Shown piece by piece: positions 1 to 11,434 of a stretch of DNA of 64,000 bases. The notes beneath the pieces were generated by a model, which did no database searches, had not been told where the DNA came from, and was given only the letters and a program-made list of their open reading frames with translations. The position numbers and the translations under genes are program-made. Within the stretch, counting starts at the first letter, position 1, and each line of letters starts with the position of its first letter. The stretch spans positions 558,001-622,000 of the forward strand of contig JAFFSR010000315.1 of NCBI GenBank assembly GCA_017163975.1. The letters run 5' to 3'. This stretch comes from Anastatus disparis. Lineage: Eukaryota; Arthropoda; Insecta; Hymenoptera; Eupelmidae.

Positions 1-1036
1 GGTTAGTAGTTCTTATTTTGGCTACTTTATTCAATTCGCATTGTATTTCATGGTGTCACTTACCAATTAAGGATCAGCTTTCGACTAACTTTACCGATCG
101 AATATGGCTAAGAAAGGTATTCAGTTTTCATCTATTTTTTTGACTTGTTTTTTGAATATCAACAAATTTACACGCTTCCATTTCTCATTCGTTAAAATGA
201 ATAGATATTTACAAGTAAATGCAATTCTGGTATACATTTTTATTAAAAATAAACGAAATTGCTTTTTTCGCTACTTTCGATCAGTAAAAAATGTCTAAAA
301 CCTTGTCTAAAACTAGCCTTTAACATAAAAAATAGTATAATAATATGTGTATTACCTTACTTTTAACGTTTAGACTTACATTGCATACAAATATGATTCT
401 TATTATAAAAACTATGTGAATAATCTGTATGGATATGATTATATATCATGGTTTGAAATTGTATTGGGGCACGATTCAAAACTTTTCAGATTACGTTAGA
501 TTTACGTCTAGATTAGGAAAACAAGCAATAAGATTGCAATAATACTTTAAGATAAAAGTAAAATCAATAATTCTTGAGTTATAAAAATCTATATTATTTA
601 AATCTGTATGATGCAATTGTAAAAGATATGTCAAAATAATTTATCAGTATGATAAAAAAAAGATGTTAAATACAAAGTAACTGTCGGTTCGTTAAAGGTA
701 GTTTGTCATAATGTTTTAAGACATAAATAAAGCATCAATTGTTTTTACGGCGACTTGCAAATTGTGTAGCAATTGGTAAGACATGTTATGCCGTCAATCT
801 TAACCATATGCAGCATACGCCATAGAACGACACTACCTATTGATTAGAAAAACTGTCATTATTTAGTGAACTGACCCTGAGCCTCGTATACCTGATTTCG
901 TCTGTAATATGGAATAAGTAACTCAATTTGTGAATACACAAATTCTGTATAAACCTTTGTATACTAACGGCATCGCTCCAGACCTAACTGAAAAGTATAC
1001 GAGATCTTGCGTGAGATCAAAACTAAATAATTCAAT
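1..1036. other. A+T-rich DNA without a recognised gene
   Basis: No reading frame with protein-like composition and no recognisable repeat is seen here. A 64-codon open frame at 104-298 has low-complexity Phe/Asn/Lys content and is best read as chance in A+T-rich sequence. Confidence 0.6.
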
Positions 1037-1172
1037 CAAACTGGAAATAACTAAAAATAACTAAAAATAACCAGGAGCAGCTTAAAATATCTGGTATTTC
1101 TGTCTCAAACTGAAAATTTTATAACAGTTGCTCCTAGTTATTCTTAGTTATTTCCAGTTATTTGCAGGTATT
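1037..1172. repeat. Small foldback repeat with TAACT units
   Basis: Short reiterated AAATAACT units around 1040-1080, ending in an AGGAGCAG-like block, are mirrored by the inverse sequence TGCTCCTAGTTATT at about 1129-1170. The arms are roughly 36 bp with a spacer of about 45 bp. Similar TAAATAACTG-type words recur at 41575-41640 and 59690-59930, so this may be a scattered low-complexity foldback family. No coding content. Confidence 0.55.
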
Positions 1173-1253
1173 CCTATTTACTTTCATTTTTTTTACTACG
1201 GTTAGTATATTGTAATTTTCAACACTAGTAGGCACCAATTCGTTAACGATAGT

Positions 1254-1658
1254 CAGGGCTGCAAATGTCTGCAGTTACTTACACACCAACTGAAAACTGA
1301 TCCGGCCAGTGTCAAGTTACCTGCCAAGTAACTGGTAATGACCCGACCAATTACCACTTACTGGGTATGTAACTGGAAACTTTTGCAATCCTATATTTTA
1401 CGAACCCTAATTTCATTGCTAGTTATTAACAATAATCATTACTAATGCTTGTTCAACAAAAATACAACAGTTGTTGCAGATCAATGCAAGCTATTACAGG
1501 GTGTTCTACAGATAAATGGTCAGACAATTTGTTGGTTACTTGCACTCTAACTGATAGACCATTTATCAGTTACTTCCTCTGTAAGTGGTAACTAGTGCCA
1601 GTATTCTCAATTACTTGACCATTTTAGATAGAAAACTATTTCCTTATTCACAACGCTG
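1254..1658. mobile_element. hAT-like non-autonomous foldback element
   Basis: The segment starts CAGGGCTGCAAAT and ends ATTCACAACGCTG. Read inward these are imperfect terminal inverted repeats of the CAGNGNTGNNAAT form often seen in hAT transposons. The interior carries degenerate copies of the same CAGTTAC/GTAACTGG words as the satellite at 3360-4251, and its right subterminal block (about 1590-1658) is repeated in inverse at 3363-3435 and directly at 4170-4251. I could not confirm an 8-bp target duplication. No transposase is encoded. The hAT label is inferred from the termini only. Confidence 0.45.
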
Positions 1659-1700
1659 TACGTGATTGATGACTAATTTAACTAGTCGTCATTAACCAGG

Positions 1701-3283
1701 TGCGCACACACGTACAGACACGTACATACACGTACAGGCACGTACAAACATGTACACACACGCACATACACGAACATGCGCATACAAACATGTACACACA
1801 CGTACACACACGCACATACACGAACATGCGCATACAAACATGTACACACACGTACGCACATACATACAAACACGATCACGTACAAACACGGGCAAAAACG
1901 TAAAAATACGTGCAAACACAAGCAAAAACATACATACACGCACAAACACGTACAAATAGGTACACGAACGACCAAAAACTTACGAACACGTAGATACATA
2001 TACATACTCGTACAAACACGTACATTAACGTACAGACACGCACATTACCATACAAACTCGTACATTAACGTACAAACACATACATTAACGTACAAACACA
2101 CATTAACGTAGAAACCCGTGCACTCACATACATACACGCACATACACGTACAAACACATTCAATAACGAACAAACATGTACAAACACGTAGATTAACGTA
2201 TAAACGCGTACATACACGTACACACGTACACACACGTACACACACGCACAAGCACGTACAAACGCGTACAATTACGTACAAGTACGTACAAGCACGAACA
2301 AACACGTACACAAACGTACAAGCACTTACAAACGAGTACAAACACGTACATACATGTACAAACGCGAACAAACACGTACACACTCGTACAAACACTGTTG
2401 AACACGTACATACACGTACAAACGCGTACATACACGTACAAACAGGTACATACACGTACAAACACGTACATATACGTACAAACGCGAAGAAAAACGTACA
2501 CACGTACAAACACTTTCAAACACGTACATACACGTACAAACACTACACGTACAAACACGAACATCCTCGTACATACATTTACAAACACGTACACATACAT
2601 ACGAACACGTATATATACGTACAAATACGTACATACACGTACAAACACGTACATACACGTACAAACACGTAAAAACACGTACATTTACATACAAACCCGT
2701 ACATTAACGTACAAAAACATACATTAACATACAAACCCGTACACACACATGCATACACGTACAAACCCGTGCACACACATGCATACACGTACATACACTT
2801 ACAAACACGTAGATTAACGTATAAACACGTACATATACGTACACACACGTGCAAGCACTTATAAACGAGTGAAAATACGTACATATATGTACAAACGCGA
2901 ACAAACACGTACACACTCGTACAAACACTGTTAATCTCGTACATACACGTACAAACGCGTACATACGCGTACAAACACGTACATACACGTACAAACACGT
3001 ACAAACACGTACAAACACGTACATTTACGAACAAACACGTACAAACCCGTACATACACGTACAAACACGTCCAAACACGTACAAAGACGTACAAACATGT
3101 GCACACGCATGCATGCAAGTATAAACACGTACGAACACGTAAAAACACGTACACACACGTACAAGCACTTGCAAACATGTACATAAAAGTACAAACACGT
3201 ACAAACACGTACATACTCGTACAAACGCGTACATACACGTACAAACACGTGCAAACACGTACAAACATGTACACACACATTTA
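1701..3283. repeat. 10-bp minisatellite array (CACGTACAAA/CACGTACATA)
   Basis: About 1.58 kb of near-continuous 10-bp units. The commonest forms are CACGTACAAA and CACGTACATA, with variants such as CACGTACACA, CATGTACACA and CACGTACATT. Each unit holds the palindromes ACGT and GTAC. Because the unit is not a multiple of three and lacks stops, long open frames of Cys/Val/Tyr/Thr repeats appear on both strands; these are artefacts of the array. Inverse copies of one hAT-like subterminal block lie on either side (1590-1658 and 3363-3435), so the array may have expanded inside or between foldback elements. Confidence 0.95.
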
Positions 3284-3359
3284 CTCATGGCCTCTACAAC
3301 ATCTCATATATATATAAATATATATATCTTCTTTTCATATAAAATAATGTTATATTACG

Positions 3360-4251
3360 AGCAAAGTTGTAAATGGGGAAATAGTTTTTCATTTGAAATA
3401 GTTAAGTAATTGAAAATACTCGCACCAGTTACCAGTTACAGTGCAAGTAACTAGTAAATGGTTTCACCAGTTCCCAGTTACAGAGCAAGTATCTGATAAA
3501 TGGTCGGACTATTTACTAGTTACTAGTAAAGAACTGGTAAATGGTCCGACCATTCGCCAGTTACTGGGTGAGGATTTGGAAATGGTTGGATCAGTTTGCA
3601 GTTACTGGTTGGGTGACTAGCCGAATCAATTAGTTGGCAGTTACCTGTCGGAAAACTGATAAATGGTCGAATCGATCAGTTAGCAGTTACCGGGTGGGTA
3701 ACTGGTAAATGGTCGGACCAGTTAGTGGTTACTAGGTGAGTAACTGGAAATGGTCGGACCATTTACCAGTAGTCGGACCAGTTTGTGGTTATTAGGTGAG
3801 TAACTGGAAATGGTCGGACCATTTACCGGTTACTGGGTGAATAAATGGTAAATGGTCGGACTGGTTGATAGTTACTAAATGAGTAACTGGGAATGGTCGG
3901 ACCATTTACTAGTTACTGGGTGAGTAAATGGTTAATGGTCGCACCAGTTAGTATTTACTAGGTGAGTAAATGGTAAATAGTTGGACCATTTACCAGTTTC
4001 TGGGTAAGTAACTGGTAAATGGTCGGACTAGTTGGTAGTTACTAGATAATAACTTGAAATGGTCGGACCATTTGCCGGTTACTTTCTCTGTAACTGGGAA
4101 CTGATCAGACCATTTACCAGTTACTTGCTCTGAAACCGGGAACTGGTCAGCCTGTTTACCAGTTACTTGCTCTGTAAATGGTAGATGGTGCGAGCATTCT
4201 CAATTACGTGACCATTTTAAATGAAAAACCATTTCCTTATTTACAACTCTG
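3360..4251. mobile_element. Foldback element filled with palindromic satellite units
   Basis: The ends are inverted: AGTTGTAAATGGGGAAATAG near 3365 mirrors the sequence ending at 4251 (TTATTTACAACTCTG). The interior is a degenerate tandem array whose units contain AACTGGTAAATGGTCGGAC followed by its near inverse ACCATTTACCAGTTAC and a GGTGAGTAA joint. Each unit can therefore fold on itself. Variants differ at many positions, so the array is old or poorly homogenised. No coding potential is seen. Confidence 0.75.
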
Positions 4252-4449
4252 GGTGGTAGGCGTTTATTTAAGTTTTCTGATTCTTGATGCCAATTTTGAA
4301 GATGCAGATATATAAGGCCAGAATGATCTTAGCATCAAATGTTTTTCGTTTTTCGAAGAGTTAAAACTACGAGGTTTACCTCGTTTTTGTTTTTTCCTTT
4401 AAATGGGGAATGATTATCATGTAAAGTCATTTTTCAATGACATAATTCA

Positions 4450-4864
4450 TGAAAAATGACGTCTTTGAAAGACGTTTTTAAAAGACTTCTTTGAAGACGA
4501 CTTTGGTCGTGTCTTAGATTGGAACAAAAAGAGTCGTTATCTTTCCAATGTTTAGAAAACCCTGTTGAAAATAATGACGTCTTTGGTCGTGTCTTAGTTT
4601 GGAACAAAAAAGACGTTATTTTTCCAATGTTTAGAAAAGCTATTTAACAAATGACATCTTTTTATAATTTTAAAAACGTATGTTTTTAAATAAAAATTCA
4701 TAGGAAAAAACGTCATTTTTATAAAAAAAATACGTCTTCGAAATAGTAAAAAGACTTCATTTGTTTAATAACTTTTCTAAACATTGGAAAAATGACGTCT
4801 TTTTTGTTCTATTCTAAGACACGACCAAAGACGTCTTAGAAAGACGTCAATATTTTAAACAGGG
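4450..4864. mobile_element. MITE with CCCTGTT termini plus partial adjacent copy
   Basis: The segment 4560-4864 begins CCCTGTTGAAAATAATGACG and ends with the inverse form ATATTTTAAACAGGG. Subterminal blocks carrying TTTGGTCGTGTCTTAG (4580s) and CTAAGACACGACCAAAG (4815-4831) are also inverted. A second, diverged left half (GGTCGTGTCTTAGATTGG, about 4505-4523) lies immediately upstream at 4450-4559, so either two copies are nested or the left arm was duplicated. No open frame of note. Confidence 0.75.
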
Positions 4865-4967
4865 TAGTTTTAAAAATAAATAAGTGAAAATGTAATTATT
4901 ATATTACTATAAAAAGCTTGATGACCAGTTTCATTTTTAGTCCATGTTGAATGAAATGTTTCATGTG

Positions 4968-5395
4968 GTACACTTGGCGAAAAGCATATTTTTCCGAATG
5001 TTAACTTCAAATGGCCATTTTGAAGTGGTAAAAATCGCATATTTTACCACAGACATAAGACAATTTCATATTATCAAGCAAATTTCGTATCATCGTTACT
5101 TATTACTTAATGACATAATTTTAGTAAATAAACAATATTACTTTCTTTTTTCATGATCCGAATTATAATTTTATGGAATAAAAATTTTTGTTCAATAATC
5201 TTATAGAATCAAATATTGTTAGTTTAAATTATATAAGCAATAAAATTTTATTAGTTATCATTTGAATATTGCATAAATAACATATAGGAAAAACAAAATA
5301 ATCATGGTTCGAAGTTCTCTTACGTCTGTGGTAAAATATGCAGGGCTGCCATTTGAGATACACATTCGGAAAAATATCCTTTCCGTCAAGTGTAC
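4968..5395. mobile_element. Foldback MITE with about 80-100 bp inverted ends
   Basis: GTACACTTGGCG...TATTTTTCCGAATG at 4968-5000 and ATATTTTACCACAGAC at about 5040-5056 are mirrored by GTCTGTGGTAAAATAT (5324-5339) and CGGAAAAATATCC...AAGTGTAC (to 5395). The left arm holds an extra short palindrome around CAAATGGCCATTTTG. The central 240 bp is A+T-rich. A 70-codon open frame at 4944-5156 only reflects the arm sequence and has no protein-like features. Confidence 0.75.
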
Positions 5396-5745
5396 GTGTT
5401 AGATTTTTTTTTTTAACTATTGTACTTAAAGCTATTGATATTCTGTATATTACTTTAAAATATCCTTCTCCGACATGGTATCAATGTATATGAATGTAAT
5501 TTATGTTGTACTGTTATTTTGCTTAAAAAAGTTGGTTTTATATTTGGTATGGTCTATGATGAATCCTTTCATATGATACGTACCAGACTATAGAATTCAA
5601 TGTTATTTTTTATCATACAACATAGATAACATTGATTTGCATTTACATTATGTTACAGTAGGACATTTTAAAATTATTTGTAAAATTTTAGATCTTCGAG
5701 TGCCATAATTTTAAAACGAACAATCCAACATGTGTATTATTAAAT
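5396..5745. other. A+T-rich DNA, nothing recognised
   Basis: No gene, RNA or repeat structure could be supported between the foldback element and the next transposon-like segment. Confidence 0.5.
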
Positions 5746-7632
5746 ACTAGTATCCCCCATCTTGGCTTCGCCCGCACAATAGTTGGGCAGAAGTCGGTAG
5801 GTATATAAATAGAATCTCAAAAACTATTATTTATTAAATCGTACTCTTACAAAACTTCGGAATATACAACATTTTTTGTTTGTGAACCATGTGATAATAG
5901 AATGAATTTTCATTTAAAATATTTTTTTTTGTAGAAAAAATAAGCAATGAATTTTTTTTTTTATTCTTCGATATATGTTCAATTTAGTACCAATAAGTCA
6001 AAAAATATATTTAAATTGACGATAGAAAATTTTGTTAGCAAATCAAAATCGTGAAAAAAATATTCATTAATAAATATGAATGTTCAACAATGATAGGGAA
6101 TAAGTGCAATAAAAATTTACTGCCGATAAGCTATTCGCATTATCGTCGCGATATAAGTACCCATACCGTGCTAATCTAGTAGAGTGAGCGGCAAAATAGG
6201 TCGCCACCTACTGAGAAGTGAACGAAGTGTCATTTTTAATAAAAAAATCGTAAGTTATTGAAATTAAAGTGACATGAAAAAAGTACAAAATAATTTAATT
6301 TTTATCTTTAAAAATGATCAAAAATGAAATCAATTAAAAAATTTTTGAAAAATAATTACTTAAAGAAAAAAATTATTTTTTTCAGAATTATGTCGATTTT
6401 AGTAAACATAAACTAAAAATGACAATTAAACCTTCAGCACTTATTTATTTAAAAATGACAAAAATCTGAAATGAGAATAAAAAATTTTTAAAAAATAATG
6501 ACATTAAAAAATTTTTTTTTTCTTCCATAATTATGTCAATTGTAGTAAACATAAACTAAAAATGACAATTCAACCTTCAGCACTTATTTATTGAAAAATG
6601 GCAAAAATATGAAATCAAAATAAAAAAATTTTTTCTCTTGAATATGTAAATTTTTGTTCAAACTAAAAATGACAATTTAATCTTAAACATTTTTTCTTGA
6701 ATAAAATCGGTAAATATATATAATATTGAAAAAATGTATTTTTTCCGAAAATTTGCTGAAATATTTGTTTGAAAATATCACAGGATGATAAAATCAACGT
6801 TATTTGCGATTGTGTTAATAAATTAAAAAATTTTTTTTTTCATATTATTAATGATTAAAAAAGTTGAAAAAAAATCTATTTGTATAAAAATGGTTAAGTT
6901 TTGTAAACATCAAATTTATTGAAAAATCTATGAGAAATATGTATTTTGAATAAAATTAACGTGATTTGAAAGCGGGTCAAATGTCTTATATTTTTTGTTA
7001 ATATATTTGGAATGAAATTTTTAGAAAAAATCGCAAATCATACATAATTATTTGTTATTTTTCAAATTATTTCATTAACCATGATAAGTTAAATTCTCAT
7101 GTATGAGCCAATAAATATTTGAGGAATAAAAATTTTCTTTGAATAAGATATAAAATTTTTTCTAAAGTTAAAAAAATTGTCTAATTTTTTATTCTGCCTA
7201 ATGGGATAGGAAAATATTTCATTAAATAATCCGAGGTAATATTACTCTGTAATTAGAGAATATGTAATAAAAATTTATTGTGTTGAAGTTACGGAATATC
7301 ATAGGTGTATAAGTATTTCTACCGTACCAGTTTAATAAAGTGAAAGACAAAATCGGTCGCCACTTATTGGGCAACCAAGAAAAGTAGCAAGGATAGAGCA
7401 TGTTGACCGCAGAACGCCGAAAAAAAGTAGTCCCTATTCCCTACGCGTTAAGATCTAGGTCTATAATTATTTTATTGCAATTATTGATTAAAAAAGTAAT
7501 AATTTATATAGCCTATAACACTCGTCACATTATAAAGAATTTAAATTTGAAATTTGAAAATGATCGGTTCAGTAGTTTTTGAGATAATTGAGAACATTCA
7601 AACAAACGCTGTCCTTTTATATAATAGTAAGA
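5746..7632 (+). mobile_element. Unclassified 1.9-kb non-coding transposon-like unit
   Basis: The left edge TACTAGTATCCCCCATCTTG followed by GGCTTCGCCCGC, and the right edge containing GATCGGTTCAGTAGTTTTTG, CAAACAAACGCTGTCC and TATATAATAGTAAGAT, resemble dispersed elements common in insect genomes (a recollection, not checked). Inside are two direct copies of a block reading TCGCCACCTACTG (6156-6232) and TCGCCACTTATTG (7310-7390). Between them is a tandem duplication of about 130 bp (6385-6620) with TAAACATAAACTAAAAATGA and CAACCTTCAGCACTTATTTA. No transposase or reverse transcriptase is seen, so it would be non-autonomous or a remnant. Confidence 0.5.
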
Positions 7633-8579
7633 TTTTATTTGTCGCTAGACCAAAAATAAAACTTGCCATCAACTTTTTTAAAGTGAAATTACAGTACAAC
7701 CTTCATTACATGGATCTGTATTGATATTATAATAGACAGAATTTTCTAAACTTATTTACAAAGTCAAATATTTCTTTTGAAATATTTGACAGTACCATAA
7801 GTTCTTAATTAATTGATATTTTATATGAGTGTCACAACAATTAATATTAAATAATACTATCTCATTAACTTATGTTAATACAAAATTCATTTTTGACATA
7901 AATTATAATCTAAGTTTGTATTGTTCATTATAACCTTTGTCTATTTGAGTGATATACTAACAAGTAATTATTATTAATTGTAAATAATGTCAGAAGATTA
8001 ACTATAACTTTAAAAATGAAACCTAAATATATTATAGTTAATTATAAAAAGAAATAGTTTATAACAAATAGTTATTAAATAATAAATCATAGAATGAATA
8101 ATTTATGAAAATAAATAATATAATATGGTAATTCATTAAAATGAATCATTTTCTTATAATTCTAAATTATGATTTCCTTAATTATCATTCCGAAATTTTA
8201 ATTATTTTTTCAAAATTATAAATTTGTATTTCTTGTCAAGTCCATAAACTGGCCATATTCCGTCGAAATAAGACTGAGTTTATGGCCATAATATGGTTGA
8301 AAACCATAAAATACACCATAATGACACCATTAATCCAGGCTTTTTTCTACCAGGATATCGGTATATCTATATAGGTGTACAGCGTTTTCTAAACTTTAGA
8401 CTTTTGGGAATATTAAATTATCTAGACACCTTATATTATCATTTTAATACTATATATTATAATTTATGATGTTTTCTTATCAAATGATTACTTTATAATA
8501 TCTTAAAAAGTCCAATTTGAATATGTTCTGTGTTATATTATCTCATCTGATCTCAAAAAAACTTTTTAAGAAAACTTTT
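7633..8579. other. A+T-rich DNA, no gene recognised
   Basis: Extremely A+T-rich, with no open frame of protein-like composition. A weak inverted motif around 8245-8305 (ATAAACTGGCCATATT and TTTATGGCCATAATATGG) is too short to name. Confidence 0.5.
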
Positions 8580-8672
8580 ATGTGCATGCATATGGATTGG
8601 TGTATGTGGGTATGTGCGTACGCGTGCGTGTGTGTATGCATATGTGTGTTTGTATGTGTATATACACACATA
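8580..8672. repeat. TG/TATG-rich simple repeat
   Basis: Interrupted GTGTATGTG-type dinucleotide and tetranucleotide sequence ending in GTATATACACACATA. Ordinary microsatellite-like DNA. Confidence 0.8.
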
Positions 8673-8982
8673 TTTAGTGAAAGTTAAAAAAACAGTGTAA
8701 GCTTATAGAATTGAAGAACAAACTAAGTTTTATAATCATCGAAAATTGGATGTACCGAACTGTGTAATAGCTAATTTGAAAGGTATTCGTTATTATTTTT
8801 TGATGATATAGTAACAATTTCATTTTAAGTATTTATCTCAAACATTGTAATTTAAAAATTTTAACTAAAAATAAATTTTTCTCAACTTTTTTAAATTTTA
8901 AATAATTTTTATAAAAATCATGACCAAGAAACTTCATACACTTGGTTTCAAAAGTTTTTCTTCTTCTTCTTGTATTATTTTC

Positions 8983-9366
8983 TATTGGCACTTGGCTTAA
9001 AGAGCGCGTTGGCGTAATGGATAGAGCTCTTACCTTCAACGTGGAGGGCATGGGTTCGAATCCTGGCCAGGTACCTATAACTTTTTTTCGAAAGAAAATT
9101 AGTGTGTGTGCCATTTATATTGCGACTCTCAAAAATTCGGCCTCATTGGGATCGGTTGATTGTTGGTCACAAAAGTGGCTGACCATCCATCGGTAGTCAA
9201 AGTTTTCGGTATGGTGGGTCTGACAGTCTAGCCTGATGTAATGTGTTAAACGGGAACCGGCCTAGGCTTCCTCGATATCACCATATAAAAGAGGTTAACA
9301 TATAGAGGACAATATCCTTTATATATAAATCTTTTTATTTTTTTTAAATTATTGGCACTTGGCTTA
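8983..9366 (+). mobile_element. tRNA-derived SINE with 17-bp target site duplication
   Basis: The body runs from 9000 to 9349. Its head is tRNA-like: an A-box-like TTGGCGTAATGGATAG at about 9009-9024 and a B box GGGTTCGAATCC at 9052-9063, the RNA polymerase III internal promoter. A 250-bp unique body and a T/A-rich 3' tail follow. The 17-bp sequence TATTGGCACTTGGCTTA occurs at 8983-8999 and again at 9350-9366, exactly flanking the unit; this is the target duplication expected from LINE-machinery retroposition. A diverged second copy lies on the opposite strand at 53951-54280, which establishes it as a family. Short open frames on both strands here are shadows. Confidence 0.92.
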
Positions 9367-9540
9367 TCGCTCAGCGCTATAACTTTGTAGTTGTCCCAAA
9401 GAGATTTATGTTAATAGAGTTTTGCCCAGTGGGAATTTTCAATAATCAAATTTTTTTTTGCCCAATGGGACTATTTAAAACAAGTTTCGTGGTCTCCGGG
9501 TTCTACTCCCACAGAATAATTCAAAAAATTTTTTTTGAAA

Positions 9541-9613
9541 TTTCACTGGGAATCGAACCCTGGTCCACTAGAGTACGAACCAAGAGCCTTAGCTTCTACG
9601 CTACTGTCGCTCC
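9541..9613 (-). mobile_element. Second tRNA-like SINE head, different from the first
   Basis: Read on the minus strand, 73 nt starts GGAGCGACAGTAGCGTAGAA and includes a perfect B box GGTTCGATTCC near the far end and an A-box-like TAGCGTAGAAGC near the start. The T-arm pairs only partly and the acceptor ends do not pair, so this is not a functional tRNA gene. It fits a tRNA-derived SINE head or tRNA pseudogene. The plus-strand interval 9367-9540 contains two GCCCAGTGGGA/GCCCAATGGGA words that may belong to the same element. Confidence 0.6.
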
Positions 9614-9625
9614 TTCAAGAGCAGC

Positions 9626-9992
9626 CTGAACTATCTGTCCTTGTCTAATAGTGTTTTTCATCATTTATATAAATACCATTGGCTGTAATACTAAAAAAAT
9701 GACAGCTCGCGCTAGATACTAGTATAATAGATGAATTTTATAATAAGAAAAAAACAATTTTGTGACGTGATTTTTGAATAATATGAGACCTACTCAAAAT
9801 CTAAAATATAGTGTATCTTTTTTGGTAGGTCTCATATTATTCAAAAACTACATGATTAAATTATTTTGTTCTTATTATAAAATTTAACCGATACACTAGC
9901 ATCTAGCAGGGACTGCCATTTTTTTCGTGTTACAGCCAATGGTGTTTACATAAATAATGAAAAACACTATTAGACAAAGACAGATAGTTCAG
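9626..9992. mobile_element. Foldback MITE with about 165-bp arms
   Basis: The left arm begins CTGAACTATCTGTCCTTGTC and the right arm ends in the inverse GACAGATAGTTCAG. Matching inverted blocks continue to the centre near 9810, including CCATTGGCTGTAA and ATGAGACCTAC. Arms differ by scattered substitutions. A 15-nt word CTGTCCTTGTCTAAT near the end recurs near the ends of the palindrome at 11435-11821. No coding region. Confidence 0.88.
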
Positions 9993-10709
9993 CCTCTTCT
10001 TAAAAGTTTTGAACTGGACCTACAAATAATATTTGAATGCTTGTGTACTTTGGCCTCATGTTCTAATGTTATGATTTGTAATTAACAATTTTATTATTTA
10101 AATATGTGGTAAAAAATTTTAATTTTAAAAGGTCTCAAAAAATTTTGAGATAGTTTAAGATTATTCTACATGTAAAAATTCTCACTTTTTTTTGCATATT
10201 TCATAATTAAGGTTATATAAAATGAACACTACACCTGTATTCAAAAATATTTATTATCTTCTTGTTTGATTGCAAAATTTAAGAAATACGAGATATATTA
10301 GCTTGTAGTATGTATCATGGAAATTGTTCAGTTGAATTTTTAAGTAAATCGATTAATTAATTTTTAAGACCCTGTAGAAAATACACATCTAAAAATGGCC
10401 AATGATCATTTATTTATCAGTTTTTAATAAACAACAATACTGATCATTCACGTAAAAAAAATAGTAAACTCGCTTTGATACATAGTCGCTAGCAGCCTTA
10501 AGCTGTTTACTTGCGCTCGCGTATTTTTAACCTTAAGACCATCGGGACTTTGAAAATGTGAAAAACTAATTTTTCCTCTATAAAAGTATTCTGAAGTCTA
10601 CCAGGTGGGATGTCTGGCAGGATGTCATACATTTTTAATATTAAATTAAATTTTTCCAAAAAATCGGGAAATGTTTTTAATTTATTTTATTTTTAATAAT
10701 CCCACAAGT
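9993..10709. other. A+T-rich spacer
   Basis: No gene or clear repeat was recognised between the two foldback elements. Confidence 0.45.
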
Positions 10710-11064
10710 TATAACTTGGTAATTATTTTCTTCTTAACGGAAGATCCAAAAATATGATAAGCGTTAGCTCTTCGCAGATTGAAGAGCTCCTGCAAACAAA
10801 CACAGAATATTAAAACCTTTTATACCTGCGTCTCCGAAATTTGGATAAGTGATCACAAAATTAAGAAAAACGCAACCTAAAATTATTTAAATCGACTATT
10901 GATTCCGTCTTTGACTGTTAGATGGCGTTTTTCTTAATTTTGTAATCCCCTACTCAAATTTCGGAGACGCAGGTATATAAAATTATAATATTCCGCGTTT
11001 GTTTGCAGATGCTCTTCGATGTGCGGAGTGAAAATAATAAAAAGAAAATAATCACCAAGTTATT
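10710..11064. mobile_element. Foldback element
   Basis: ATAACTTGGTAATTATTTTC at 10711 is mirrored by GAAAATAATCACCAAGTTAT ending at 11063. Further inward, GAAGAGCTCCTGCAAACAAA (about 10780) mirrors TTTGTTTGCAGATGCTCTTC, and TACCTGCGTCTCCGAAATTT mirrors AAATTTCGGAGACGCAGGTA. The arms flank a short centre near 10880-10915. It is non-coding; a minus-strand open frame crossing it is a by-product. Confidence 0.85.
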
Positions 11065-11090
11065 AGGGGGGTGAAGTGAAATCTTATTTT

Positions 11091-11427
11091 TCAATAAAAA
11101 AAACCGACGTTTTTTATTTTTAATTCTTGATTCATAACATCTACAACAGAATACATGCGTGAAGTGGTTTACAATCATCTGAAGAATCTTTAAAAAAATT
11201 TTCAACACGAAATGTTTAAAACTGTGGGTTAGTAGTATTTTAATTGCTATCTCATTTACCTCTAAACCAAGCAGCAGTTAAAATACTAATAGTCACACAG
11301 TTTTTAACATTTCGTGCTGAAATTTTTTTATAGATACTTTAGATGAATTTAAACTACATCACGCATGGATTACGTTATAGGTGCTATCAGTCAAAAGCTA
11401 GAAATAAAAAACGTCATTTTTTATTGA
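11091..11427. mobile_element. Foldback element
   Basis: TCAATAAAAAAAACCGACG at 11091 mirrors CGTCATTTTTTATTGA ending at 11427. Interior paired blocks include CATGCGTGAAGTGGTTTA and AACACGAAATGTTTAAAACT with inverse partners in the second half. The centre lies near 11260. It abuts the foldback element on its left and the palindrome on its right. Confidence 0.85.
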
Positions 11428-11434
11428 GAACCCC

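Noticed and set aside
1701..3283. CRISPR-like or telomeric array
   Set aside because: Units are contiguous 10-mers without spacers and are not TTAGG-type; the genome is eukaryotic.
1678..3317. Many long Cys/Val/Tyr or His/Thr open frames on both strands
   Set aside because: All are produced by the 10-bp array, whose units lack stops in every frame; no protein-like composition or start context.
9541..9613. Functional tRNA gene
   Set aside because: B box is perfect, but acceptor ends do not pair and the T-arm pairs only partly.
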